From Pseudomonas sp. Irchel s3b2 (GTDB lineage: Bacteria > Pseudomonadota > Gammaproteobacteria > Pseudomonadales > Pseudomonadaceae): a DNA stretch of 64,000 bases. How positions within the stretch are numbered: position 1 is the first letter of the stretch; the number at the start of each line of letters is the position of its first letter. Both the position numbers and the translations under genes were made by a program. Where the stretch lies: positions 930,001 to 994,000 of the forward strand of contig NZ_FYEB01000001.1 of NCBI RefSeq assembly GCF_900187445.1, given 5' to 3'. Positions 57,233 through 64,000 of this stretch are shown here, piece by piece. Under the pieces are notes generated by a model. It made no database searches, was not told the DNA's origin, and worked only from the letters and a program-made list of their open reading frames with translations.

Positions 57233-58384
57233 ATGACCTGCACCCATAGCGTTAAACCCGGTATCAAACCGCTCAGTCATTTGCAGCACCCTCGAGAGGC
57301 CATCCGCCAATTCACCCCCAACTGGTTCGCGGCGACCATGGGCACGGGTGTATTGGCGCTGGCGCTTGCGCAATTGCCGGTGTCGAATCCCGGTCTGCAT
57401 GCCTTTGCCGAAGGGGTGTGGCTGTTCAATATTGTCCTTTTTGTTTTGTTCACGGCCATGTATGCCGCGCGTTGGGTCATGTTCTTCGACGAGGCGCGGC
57501 GGATTTTTGGCCACTCCACGGTTTCGATGTTTTTCGGCACCATTCCCATGGGGCTTGCGACCATCATCAATGGCTTTCTGCTGTTCGGTCTGCCGCGCTG
57601 GGGTGACGGTGTGATTCATCTTGCCGAAGTGCTGTGGTGGCTGGATGTGGCGATGTCGCTGGCCTGCGGCGTATTGATTCCCTACATGATGTTCACTCGT
57701 CAGGAGCACAGCATCGACCAGATGACCGCCGTCTGGCTGTTGCCGGTGGTGGCGGCGGAAGTGGCGGCTGTCAGCGGCGGCTTGCTGGCGCCGCACTTGG
57801 TCGATGCTCATTCACAACTGGTGGTGTTGGTGACCAGCTACGTGCTCTGGGCGTTTTCCCTGCCGGTGGCGTTCAGCATTCTGACTATCCTGTTATTGCG
57901 TATGGCGTTGCATAAATTGCCCCACGAAAACATGGCCGCCTCGAGTTGGCTGGCCCTTGGGCCGATTGGCACCGGTGCGCTGGGAATGTTGTTGTTGGGA
58001 GCCGACGCGCCGCTGATTTTTGCCGCCAACGGTTTGACGGGTATCGGTGAAATTGCTGCGGGGCTTGGCCTGGTGGCCGGCATCACACTCTGGGGCTTCG
58101 GGTTCTGGTGGATGCTAATGGCGCTGCTGATCACCGTGCGTTACTTGCGCGCCGGCATTCCGTTCAACCTCGGCTGGTGGGGCTTCACTTTCCCGCTGGG
58201 GGTCTACTCCCTGGCTACGCTGAAACTGGCCAGCACCTTGAACCTGACGTTTTTCAGTGTCTTTGGTTGCGTGTTGGTGGCGTTACTGGCGGTGATGTGG
58301 CTGATCGTCGCCAAACGTACGGGGCAGGGCGCGTGGCGGGGTGAGTTGTTTGTTTCGCCGTGCATTGCAGGATTAAAGAAATAA
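57233..58384 (+). CDS. TDT family transporter (TehA/Mae1-like)
   Basis: 383 residues with ten hydrophobic spans, the layout of the tellurite-resistance/dicarboxylate transporter family (TehA, Ssu1, SLAC1 folds). The first span contains NWFAATMGTGVLALALAQLP, which includes the family's conserved Phe/Thr-Gly region. Substrates of relatives are sulfite, tellurite-linked anions, malate or nitrate, so the anion cannot be fixed. Starts at 57233 with AGGACAGGAG upstream. Monocistronic. Confidence 0.82.
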   Translation: MTCTHSVKPGIKPLSHLQHPREAIRQFTPNWFAATMGTGVLALALAQLPVSNPGLHAFAEGVWLFNIVLFVLFTAMYAARWVMFFDEARRIFGHSTVSMFFGTIPMGLATIINGFLLFGLPRWGDGVIHLAEVLWWLDVAMSLACGVLIPYMMFTRQEHSIDQMTAVWLLPVVAAEVAAVSGGLLAPHLVDAHSQLVVLVTSYVLWAFSLPVAFSILTILLLRMALHKLPHENMAASSWLALGPIGTGALGMLLLGADAPLIFAANGLTGIGEIAAGLGLVAGITLWGFGFWWMLMALLITVRYLRAGIPFNLGWWGFTFPLGVYSLATLKLASTLNLTFFSVFGCVLVALLAVMWLIVAKRTGQGAWRGELFVSPCIAGLKK

Positions 58385-58496
58385 CCGGCAAAGATTGGGT
58401 AATCTGTGGCCTGGATCTACGTTTGATATTCCAATAAAAGTATCCACGCCACTCTCTACCTAACATCAGCTACCCAACATCAGGGACACATGGAAG

Positions 58497-60371
58497 ATGA
58501 GTCACCCCTCACAGTTCACCTTGCTTCGCACTCGGCGCTTCCTGCCGTTTTTTATCACGCAGTCGCTCGGGGCGTTCAACGACAACATCTTCAAGCAGTC
58601 GCTGATCCTCGCCATTTTGTACAGGCTGACCATCGAGGGTGACCGTTCGATCTGGGTCAACTTGTGTGCGTTGCTGTTTATCCTGCCGTTTTTCCTGTTT
58701 TCGGCGCTGGCCGGGCAGTTCGGGGAAAAGTTCGCCAAGGACGCGCTGATCCGTCTGATCAAGCTCGGGGAAGTCGTCATCATGGCGGTGGGCGCGGTCG
58801 GTTTCATGTTCGATCACCTGTCGCTGATGCTGGTGGCGCTGTTTGCCATGGGCACCCATTCGGCGCTGTTCGGGCCGGTGAAGTATTCGATCCTGCCGCA
58901 GGCCTTGCGCGAAGAAGAACTGGTGGGCGGCAACGGTCTGGTAGAAATGGGCACCTTCCTGGCAATTCTCGCCGGGACGATTGGTGCCGGGATCATGATG
59001 TCCGCCAGCAACTATGCGCCGGTGGTGTCCACGGCCATCATCGGTATCGCGGTGCTCGGTTACCTGGCCAGCCGCAGCATTCCCCGAGCCGCGGCGGCAT
59101 CGCCGGAAATGCGCCTGAACTGGAACATCTTCAGCCAGTCCTGGGCCACCTTGAAACTGGGTCTAGGGCAAACGCCCGCGGTATCGCGTTCGATCGTTGG
59201 CAACTCATGGTTCTGGTTTGTCGGGGCGATTTATCTGACGCAGATTCCGGCCTATGCCAAGGAATGGATGCACGGCGACGAGACTGTGGTGACGCTGATT
59301 CTGACGGTGTTCTCGGTCGGTATCGCACTGGGTTCGATGCTCTGCGAGAAGCTCTCCGGACGCAAAGTCGAGATCGGTCTGGTGCCGTTCGGCTCATTCG
59401 GTCTGACGGTGTTTGGCCTGTTGCTTTGGTGGCATTCCGGCGGGATTCCGGACAGCGTTGCTGGCCATGGATGGATCGAAGTCCTAGGGTTTGGCCACGC
59501 CTGGCTGGTGTTGATCGATATCCTCGGGCTCGGAATCTTCGGCGGTTTCTACATCGTGCCGCTGTATGCGCTGATCCAGTCGCGTACCGTCGAGAACGAA
59601 CGGGCACGGGTGATCGCCGCCAACAACATTCTTAACGCTCTGTTCATGGTGGTGTCGGCGATTGTGTCGATCGTCTTGCTGAGCATCGCCAAGCTGTCGA
59701 TCCCGCAGCTGTTCCTGGTGGTGTCGCTGCTGAACATCGGCGTCAACGCCTATATCTTCAAAATCGTCCCTGAGTTCAGCATGCGTTTCATGATCTGGCT
59801 GCTCGGCCATTCCATGTACCGTGTCGAGCATCGCAATCTGCAGCTGATTCCCGATGAAGGCGCGGCACTGCTGGTTTGCAACCATGTGTCGTTCGTCGAT
59901 GCCTTGCTGATTGGCGGTGCAGTGCGTCGGCCGATTCGCTTTGTGATGTATTACAAAATCTACAACTTGCCGGTGCTGAACTTCATCTTCCGCACGGCGG
60001 GGACGATTCCGATCGCGGGGCGTCAGGAAGATATTCAGATCTACGAAAAAGCCTTCACCCGCATCGCCCAGTATCTGAAGGATGGCGAGCTGGTGTGCAT
60101 TTTCCCTGAAGGCAAGTTGACCGCCGATGGCGAGATCAACGAGTTCAAGGGCGGGCTGACGCGGATTCTCGAAGAAACGCCGGTGCCGGTGATTCCGCTG
60201 GCGTTGCAGGGGTTGTGGGGAAGTTTCTTCAGCCGTGATCCGGACAAGGGCATGTTCCGTCGGCTGTGGTCGCGGGTGACGTTGGTGGCGGGGCCGGCGG
60301 TGGCGGTTGAGGTGGCTGAGCCGGCGACATTGCAAGGGTTGGTGGGGGAGTTGCGTGGGGCCGTTAGATAG
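58497..60371 (+). CDS. LplT-type MFS transporter fused to PlsC acyltransferase
   Basis: 624 residues in two domains. Residues 1 to about 425 form a 12-span MFS module like the lysophospholipid flippase LplT (FFITQSLGAFNDNIFKQSLI; GTHSALFGPVKYSILPQAL). Residues about 440-620 form a 1-acyl-glycerol-3-phosphate acyltransferase: NHVSFVD (H463, D468 of the HX4D motif), GTIPIAGRQEDIQIYEKA and FPEGKLTADGEI (E538). It would flip lysophospholipid inward and re-acylate it, as LplT plus Aas do separately in enterics. The acyl-ACP synthetase domain of Aas is missing. Confidence 0.92.
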   Translation: MSHPSQFTLLRTRRFLPFFITQSLGAFNDNIFKQSLILAILYRLTIEGDRSIWVNLCALLFILPFFLFSALAGQFGEKFAKDALIRLIKLGEVVIMAVGAVGFMFDHLSLMLVALFAMGTHSALFGPVKYSILPQALREEELVGGNGLVEMGTFLAILAGTIGAGIMMSASNYAPVVSTAIIGIAVLGYLASRSIPRAAAASPEMRLNWNIFSQSWATLKLGLGQTPAVSRSIVGNSWFWFVGAIYLTQIPAYAKEWMHGDETVVTLILTVFSVGIALGSMLCEKLSGRKVEIGLVPFGSFGLTVFGLLLWWHSGGIPDSVAGHGWIEVLGFGHAWLVLIDILGLGIFGGFYIVPLYALIQSRTVENERARVIAANNILNALFMVVSAIVSIVLLSIAKLSIPQLFLVVSLLNIGVNAYIFKIVPEFSMRFMIWLLGHSMYRVEHRNLQLIPDEGAALLVCNHVSFVDALLIGGAVRRPIRFVMYYKIYNLPVLNFIFRTAGTIPIAGRQEDIQIYEKAFTRIAQYLKDGELVCIFPEGKLTADGEINEFKGGLTRILEETPVPVIPLALQGLWGSFFSRDPDKGMFRRLWSRVTLVAGPAVAVEVAEPATLQGLVGELRGAVR

Positions 60372-60453
60372 TTGGTGATCGGGCGGGCCTCTTCTGAGCC
60401 TTTCCGTCAACACGGTTTTGTGTTGTGCCATATATTGTGGACACACCACCAAT

Positions 60454-60485
60454 CCCTGTAGGAGCGAGGCTTGCCCGCGAAGACG
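60454..60485. repeat. Single REP copy
   Basis: One standard REP (CCTGTAGGAGCGAGGCTTGC onward) without an opposed partner nearby, between the convergent LplT-PlsC and SMR genes. Confidence 0.85.
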
Positions 60486-60493
60486 GTAGAGGC

Positions 60494-60808
60494 CTAAGCG
60501 CTGACCTTGAGCCCAATCAACCCGGCAATGATCAACGCCACACTGGCCAGCCGAAACAACGCCATGGATTCGCCAAACAAAATGATCCCGGCGATTACCG
60601 TTCCGACTGCACCCACCCCGGTCCAGATCGCATAGGCCGTGCCCAGCGGTAATTCCTTCATGGCAAGGCCCAGCAGGCCAAGGCTGATCGCCATGGCGGC
60701 AACGGTCAGTGCGGTAGGAAGAGGGCGGCTGAAACCGTCGGTGTATTTCAGGCCGACGGCCCAGCCGACTTCGAACAGACCAGCAAAAAACAGAATGATC
60801 CAGGACAT
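60494..60808 (-). CDS. gdx: SMR exporter, guanidinium-type (Gdx/SugE)
   Basis: 104 residues, four membrane spans, small multidrug resistance family. The central Glu13 in [13 protein letters not shown] is followed by [11 protein letters not shown], the signature of the Gdx (SugE) guanidinium/H+ exporter branch rather than the EmrE branch, where the residues after the helix differ. ATG at 60806-60808 is preceded by GGAGGT. I looked for a guanidine riboswitch upstream and found none that I can name. Confidence 0.88.
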   Translation of the reverse strand: MSWIILFFAGLFEVGWAVGLKYTDGFSRPLPTALTVAAMAISLGLLGLAMKELPLGTAYAIWTGVGAVGTVIAGIILFGESMALFRLASVALIIAGLIGLKVSA

Positions 60809-60895
60809 CAAAGACCTCCATCATTAACCCGAGGATCAAGTTTGCGGCTTAATCCGCCGCCTGCTGAGCAGCGATTTGCCTTTGGAAATCTAATC

Positions 60896-60927
60896 AATGT
60901 GGGAGCTGGCAAGCCAGCTCCCACATT
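60896..60927. repeat. Perfect 15-bp palindrome, REP-like
   Basis: AATGTGGGAGCTGGC, 2-bp loop, exact reverse complement. Core GGAGCTGGC/GCCAGCTCC resembles the right half-REP at 36103-36130. Next to it is a second stem CCGGTTCC/GGAACCGG (60932-60954), which ends in T-rich DNA on the plus strand. Both lie between rdgC and gdx and could end transcripts from rdgC. Confidence 0.75.
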
Positions 60928-60960
60928 TGATCCGGTTCCTTCATGGGGAACCGGTTGTTT

Positions 60961-61881
60961 TTAGATACCCTGCGGGGTCTCTTCACCACCCAACGCTTCA
61001 ACCATCGACGGCAGGAAGTCGCCGAAGGTCAGCATCATTAGCGTGAAGCTGGCGTCTAGTTGACCCAGGGCTTCGTCGCCACCGTCCTGTTCCGCCTGAT
61101 CTTGCAGCAGGTCTTCGAACTTCAGGCGCTTGACCACCATTTTATCGTCGAGCACGAACGACAGTTTGTCCTGCCAGGCCAGCGACAGTTGAGTGACCAC
61201 TTTGCCGGTGCTCAGGTGCAGCTGGATTTCTTCGCTGGTCAGGTCCTGACGCTTGCAACGCACGATGCCGCCGTCTTCGTGGGTGTCGCGCAGTTCGCAC
61301 TCATCCAGCACGAAGAAATCATTCGCGGCTTTCTGGGTGGTGACCCATTCGGTCATGGTGGCGGTCGGCGACATCTTTACCGTCAGCGGACGCACTGGCA
61401 GCGAGCCGATCACTTCGCGCAGAGTGGACAGCAGGTCTTCGGCACGTTTCGGGCTAGCCGAGTTAACCAGGATCAGGCCCTGTTTCGGCGCGATGGCGGC
61501 GAAGGTCGACGAGCGACGGATAAAGGCGCGGGGCAGGAAAGCCTGGATGATTTCATCCTTGATCTGGTCGCGTTCCTTTTTGTAGACCTTGCGCATTTGT
61601 TCGGCTTCGATCTCTTCGACCTTTTCCTTCACCGCGTCACGCACGACGCTGCCCGGCAGAATGCGTTCTTCCTTACGGGCGGCGATCAGCAGGAAGTCGC
61701 CGCTGATGTGCACCAGCGGCGCGTCTTCGCCCTTGCCGAACGGGGCGACGAAACCGTAGGTGGTCAACTCCTGGCTTGCACATGGACGCGCCAGTTTGGT
61801 GGCCAGTGCAGTTTCCAACGCCTCGGCATCAAAAGGCAGATCTTGGGTCAGGCGATAGATAAGCAGGTTTTTGAACCACAT
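60961..61881 (-). CDS. rdgC: Recombination-associated protein RdgC
   Basis: 306 residues. A ring-shaped DNA-binding protein that dampens RecA loading. Family motifs: [20 protein letters not shown] at the N-terminus, [34 protein letters not shown] and a C-terminal [22 protein letters not shown] 61881 is chosen over an upstream in-frame start (eight codons longer). Lone gene, minus strand, divergent from the tRNA cluster. Confidence 0.95.
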   Translation of the reverse strand: MWFKNLLIYRLTQDLPFDAEALETALATKLARPCASQELTTYGFVAPFGKGEDAPLVHISGDFLLIAARKEERILPGSVVRDAVKEKVEEIEAEQMRKVYKKERDQIKDEIIQAFLPRAFIRRSSTFAAIAPKQGLILVNSASPKRAEDLLSTLREVIGSLPVRPLTVKMSPTATMTEWVTTQKAANDFFVLDECELRDTHEDGGIVRCKRQDLTSEEIQLHLSTGKVVTQLSLAWQDKLSFVLDDKMVVKRLKFEDLLQDQAEQDGGDEALGQLDASFTLMMLTFGDFLPSMVEALGGEETPQGI

Positions 61882-61991
61882 GGGGTGAGTCTCTCCTTTA
61901 TACAAAGGGGGGCATTATTGTCCTCCGTGTGCCATAGGCCAACCCTTCTCTAAGCCTTTGGAAGGCCTGAGAAAATTAATTAAAAAAGTGC

Positions 61992-62020
61992 TTGCCAGAG
62001 ATTGGGTCGCTCCGTAGAAT
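61992..62020 (+). promoter_or_regulatory. Promoter of first tRNA pair
   Basis: -35 TTGCCA (61992-61997), 17-bp spacer, -10 TAGAAT (62015-62020), followed by the GC-rich GCGCGCC, a discriminator typical of stringently controlled stable-RNA promoters. Confidence 0.7.
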
Positions 62021-62041
62021 GCGCGCCACACCGAAAGTGAA

Positions 62042-62117
62042 GGGTGATTAGCTCAGCTGGGAGAGCGTCTGCCTTACAAGCAGAATGTCGGCGGTTCGAT
62101 CCCGTCATCACCCACCA
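62042..62117 (+). tRNA. tRNA-Val(TAC), copy 1
   Basis: 76 nt with encoded CCA. Acceptor GGGTGAT pairs with ATCACCC, anticodon loop CTTACAA with TAC, T-loop GTTCGATCC. 369 bp upstream of an identical copy. Confidence 0.97.
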
Positions 62118-62135
62118 TTCGCTTTAGTGTTACGC

Positions 62136-62212
62136 GCAGCGGTAGTTCAGTCGGTTAGAATACCGGCCTGTCACGCCGGGGGTCGCGGGTTCGAGTCCCG
62201 TCCGCTGCGCCA
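62136..62212 (+). tRNA. tRNA-Asp(GTC), copy 1
   Basis: 77 nt with encoded CCA. Acceptor GCAGCGG / CCGCTGC, discriminator G as required for Asp, anticodon GTC in CTGTCAC. Confidence 0.97.
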
Positions 62213-62255
62213 TATTCGGTAACCTGGAACGCTGAACGCCAGGTCACCACGGAAA

Positions 62256-62282
62256 AGCCCGCTTAGGCGGGCTTTTTTCTGC
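62256..62282 (+). terminator. Terminator of first tRNA pair
   Basis: AGCCCGC, short loop, GCGGGCT and TTTTTT, 45 bases after tRNA-Asp. Confidence 0.88.
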
Positions 62283-62359
62283 CTCAAGTTTCACTGTTGT
62301 TCCTGTGGGTTGCATCGTTTCACCGGTTTTTAGATTTTTTGAAAAAAACTTCAAATAAA

Positions 62360-62389
62360 TCAACACTTTATAAAAACCTGTGGCATAAT
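62360..62389 (+). promoter_or_regulatory. Possible promoter of second tRNA pair
   Basis: -10 CATAAT (62384-62389) with a weak -35-like TCAACA (62360-62365) 18 bp upstream, then GCGCCCC as a GC-rich discriminator. Weaker than the first, but placed correctly. Confidence 0.45.
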
Positions 62390-62410
62390 GCGCCCCGCAA
62401 CGAAGGTAAA

Positions 62411-62486
62411 GGGTGATTAGCTCAGCTGGGAGAGCGTCTGCCTTACAAGCAGAATGTCGGCGGTTCGATCCCGTCATCACCCACCA
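62411..62486 (+). tRNA. tRNA-Val(TAC), copy 2
   Basis: Identical to copy 1 in all 76 nt. Confidence 0.97.
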
Positions 62487-62505
62487 TTTACTTTCAACGC
62501 TACGC

Positions 62506-62582
62506 GCAGCGGTAGTTCAGTCGGTTAGAATACCGGCCTGTCACGCCGGGGGTCGCGGGTTCGAGTCCCGTCCGCTGCGCCA
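62506..62582 (+). tRNA. tRNA-Asp(GTC), copy 2
   Basis: Identical to copy 1 in all 77 nt. Confidence 0.97.
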
Positions 62583-62624
62583 TATTCGGTAACCTGGAAC
62601 ACTGAACGCCAGGTCACCACAGAA

Positions 62625-62650
62625 AGCCCGCTTAATGCGGGCTTTCTGCT
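62625..62650 (+). terminator. Terminator of second tRNA pair
   Basis: AAAGCCCGC, loop, GCGGGCTTT, but the T-run is cut to TTT CTGCT, so weaker than the first. Confidence 0.6.
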
Positions 62651-62704
62651 GTCTGGGATTTGACTTTGTGCTGGTCTTCCACTGAAAAAGCGACCTGTTC
62701 GGGT

Positions 62705-62784
62705 TGTAGGAGCCAGGCTTGCCGGCGAAGGCGTCCTTAAGAGCGCCTTCGCCGGCAAGTCGAATCGCCGCACCGCTGTCTCCT
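62705..62784. repeat. Divergent REP doublet
   Basis: Opposed copies with CGCCTTCGCCGGCAAG core. The right half carries the longer CGAATCGCCGCACCGC insert as in the copies at 31.6 and 40.2 kb. It lies between the second tRNA terminator and the catalase-family gene. Confidence 0.82.
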
Positions 62785-62797
62785 AGATCTACCTTGC

Positions 62798-63934
62798 CTA
62801 TTGTTCAGCGTTGCGACTGTGTCGGTAGTCGCTGACAGCTTCGTAAACGGCTTTGCGCAACCGGTTGATCCCGCCAATCGGCCTATGAGCTTCAAGGCCG
62901 AACCATGGGTTGAACGACTGATTGTCACATTGCAGGTTCAGCGCCGGGGTGTCGAAGTCCTGAGCAGGCAGATTGATCCTGGCCACGGTTTCGAAGGGCG
63001 CATCGCTTTCGCTCCACTCGATACTGGTGTCTTCGATCGGCATGTACTTGCCTGCATCTTGGCGCTGGATCTGCAAGACGAAACACGCCGGCACTCGATC
63101 GGTCGACAACTGCTGGTTCAGCGCGCTGCGCAGGAAGTTCGGCAGGTTTTCATTTTGCGTGGGAAGCACGTAGGCCGGGCAGCTATCAGGATCCGGCATC
63201 ACCCGGAATTTGGCGTTGGCTTCACCAAACTTGTACGGCGATACCGAAAAGTAGGTGGTCTGCGTCGGGCTTGCCGGGGCAGGGGAAAGCGTCGCCAGCG
63301 CAATAAACAGATGGCGAACCTGCCAGGTGCGCGGGTCCCAACCCGGGAAGAACGCCATCACCTTTTTGCCATCAGCCTGAGCGGCCACATTCTGACGATA
63401 CTCGGCGACATCGCTGACAAAGAAGTTCGGATGGTTGAACATCACGAAATCCTGTTCGCTGCGCCCTTGTCGGTCTCTCAGCAGCTGTTTACCAGGCACA
63501 TCGAGCAGTTTGATCGCCATGCCCCGGGCATCGCGGATGCTGTCGAACTGCGGATATGCATTGCCATTGGACAGCCGCATTGTCGCCTGCCAGGTTTTGC
63601 CGGGTTCGCTGAACACGCCTTGACGTAACTCCGCCGCCAGATCCGGCAGCACCTGAACCTCGGCCTTCACGCAGCCATGAGCCTTGGCATGGGCATCGCG
63701 CAGGTAGCGGGTACTTTCACGGTGTTGATCGACGATACGCACGGCGGTCTGGATGATGTCCTGGGTCATTGCCGCTTCGCCTTCCGGAATCAGCTCTTCA
63801 GCCGATACCGGGCCGCGATGCTGCCAGGCGGACCAGGCCATGACCAGCGCCCAGCCGAGCAAACCCAGACCCAGCAACCACAGCAGGGTTTTGCCAAGAA
63901 AGGCGCCCAGGCGCAACCAGAGAGTGATCAGCAT
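62798..63934 (-). CDS. Catalase-family heme protein, membrane-anchored
   Basis: 378 residues. An N-terminal transmembrane helix (about 10-35) is followed by a small catalase fold. The distal His is in KAHGCVKAEVQV; the strand RLSNGNAYPQFDSIRDARGMA and the distal Asn/Phe stretch VMFNHPNFFVSDV match family motifs. The usual proximal Tyr motif of true catalases (R-x-x-x-Y) is replaced by GGINRLRKAVYEAVSDYRH. Could be a peroxidase or oxygenase. The gene follows another minus-strand gene, TGA ending 3 bases before its ATG. Confidence 0.85.
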   Translation of the reverse strand: MLITLWLRLGAFLGKTLLWLLGLGLLGWALVMAWSAWQHRGPVSAEELIPEGEAAMTQDIIQTAVRIVDQHRESTRYLRDAHAKAHGCVKAEVQVLPDLAAELRQGVFSEPGKTWQATMRLSNGNAYPQFDSIRDARGMAIKLLDVPGKQLLRDRQGRSEQDFVMFNHPNFFVSDVAEYRQNVAAQADGKKVMAFFPGWDPRTWQVRHLFIALATLSPAPASPTQTTYFSVSPYKFGEANAKFRVMPDPDSCPAYVLPTQNENLPNFLRSALNQQLSTDRVPACFVLQIQRQDAGKYMPIEDTSIEWSESDAPFETVARINLPAQDFDTPALNLQCDNQSFNPWFGLEAHRPIGGINRLRKAVYEAVSDYRHSRNAEQ

Positions 63935-63937
63935 GGG

Positions 63938-64000
63938 TCAATCCTTTTGACTGAGACGGCGGTCTGGCAATTGCGACTCGAGCGGGCCGCCCAGCACTTT
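63938..64000 (-). CDS. C-terminal end of an upstream gene (partial)
   Basis: Only the last 20 codons are seen: they end ESQLPDRRLSQKD and stop at 63938-63940, 3 bases before the catalase-family start. The upstream protein is not identifiable from this. In my memory a di-heme cytochrome c peroxidase-like protein often sits next to this catalase type, but nothing here proves it. Confidence 0.4.
   Translation of the reverse strand, partial: KVLGGPLESQLPDRRLSQKD

Noticed and set aside
60809..60960. Guanidine riboswitch before the Gdx-type gene
   Set aside because: The 150-bp upstream DNA lacks the recognised guanidine I, II or III core motifs; the visible palindrome is a REP-like element.
62042..62582. 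tRNA-linked integration site (att) for a mobile island
   Set aside because: Both tRNA units have intact 3' ends and no integrase, direct attachment repeat or foreign DNA follows them within the window.
15122..62784. Possible CRISPR array from regularly seen short repeats
   Set aside because: The repeats are REP doublets scattered over the window, alternating in orientation, without regular spacing or unique spacers, and no cas gene is present.

Overview
The window looks like chromosomal DNA of a fluorescens-group Pseudomonas. The signs are the gltA / sdhCDAB-sucAB-lpdG-sucCD cluster, a B12-riboswitch-led cob operon of Pseudomonas layout, CrbS/MxtR-type sensor kinase, hda next to purMN, and many copies of the short palindromic (REP/REPIN) repeats typical of this group. 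Nearly all of it is core genome. I see no prophage, insertion sequence, integrase, CRISPR array or toxin-antitoxin module.

Layout. 1-1640: 3' part of the acetate permease gene actP. 2.0-15.1 kb: the TCA block, with gltA divergent from sdhCDAB-sucA-sucB-lpdG-sucC-sucD; a good sigma70-like promoter can be read for each direction. 15.4-24.8 kb: brnQ, two small membrane proteins, a small lipoprotein, two overlapping hotdog thioesterases, htpG, pirin, OsmC-like protein and a DUF3859-like exported protein. 24.0-30 kb: DUF3108-type protein, purN and purM on the minus strand, then a DUF2066-type protein, an AI-2E/PerM transporter and hda on the plus strand. 30.1-33.7 kb: two NlpC/P60 lipoproteins, a sorbosone-dehydrogenase-like lipoprotein and an unknown protein. 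33.8-43.2 kb: cobalamin riboswitch followed by ten tightly packed genes (cobO, cobB, bluB, cbiB, cobD, cobQ, cobU, cobT, cobC, cobS) covering corrin a,c-amidation, adenosylation, side chain, DMB lower ligand and nucleotide-loop assembly. 43.3-49.6 kb: MarR regulator with MFS exporter, a 40-residue membrane microprotein, periplasmic glutathione peroxidase, FadL-type porin and small conserved proteins. 49.6-54.8 kb: rmuC and the giant CrbS-type kinase. 54.9-60.8 kb: TetR/MFS pair, cupin, TDT transporter, an LplT-PlsC fusion and a Gdx-type SMR exporter. 60.9-64 kb: rdgC, a duplicated tRNA-Val/tRNA-Asp unit, a catalase-family protein and the last codons of its operon partner.

How the genes work together. 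ActP imports acetate, the TCA block oxidises acetyl-CoA, and the CrbS-type kinase is of the family that controls acetate use, so acetate metabolism recurs at both ends of the window. The cob block is one regulon under feedback from its own product. The MarR/MFS and TetR/MFS pairs are efflux modules, each with a visible inverted repeat at the likely control point.

I found no clearly new multi-gene system. The observations most worth a second look are: a REP pair read as the C-terminus of CobB; an 18-bp perfect hairpin that buries the ribosome-binding site of an MFS gene beside a TetR gene; a repeated MarR operator; a cluster of DnaA-box-like sites in a 1-kb gene-free stretch; and the recent duplication of a tRNA pair together with its terminator.
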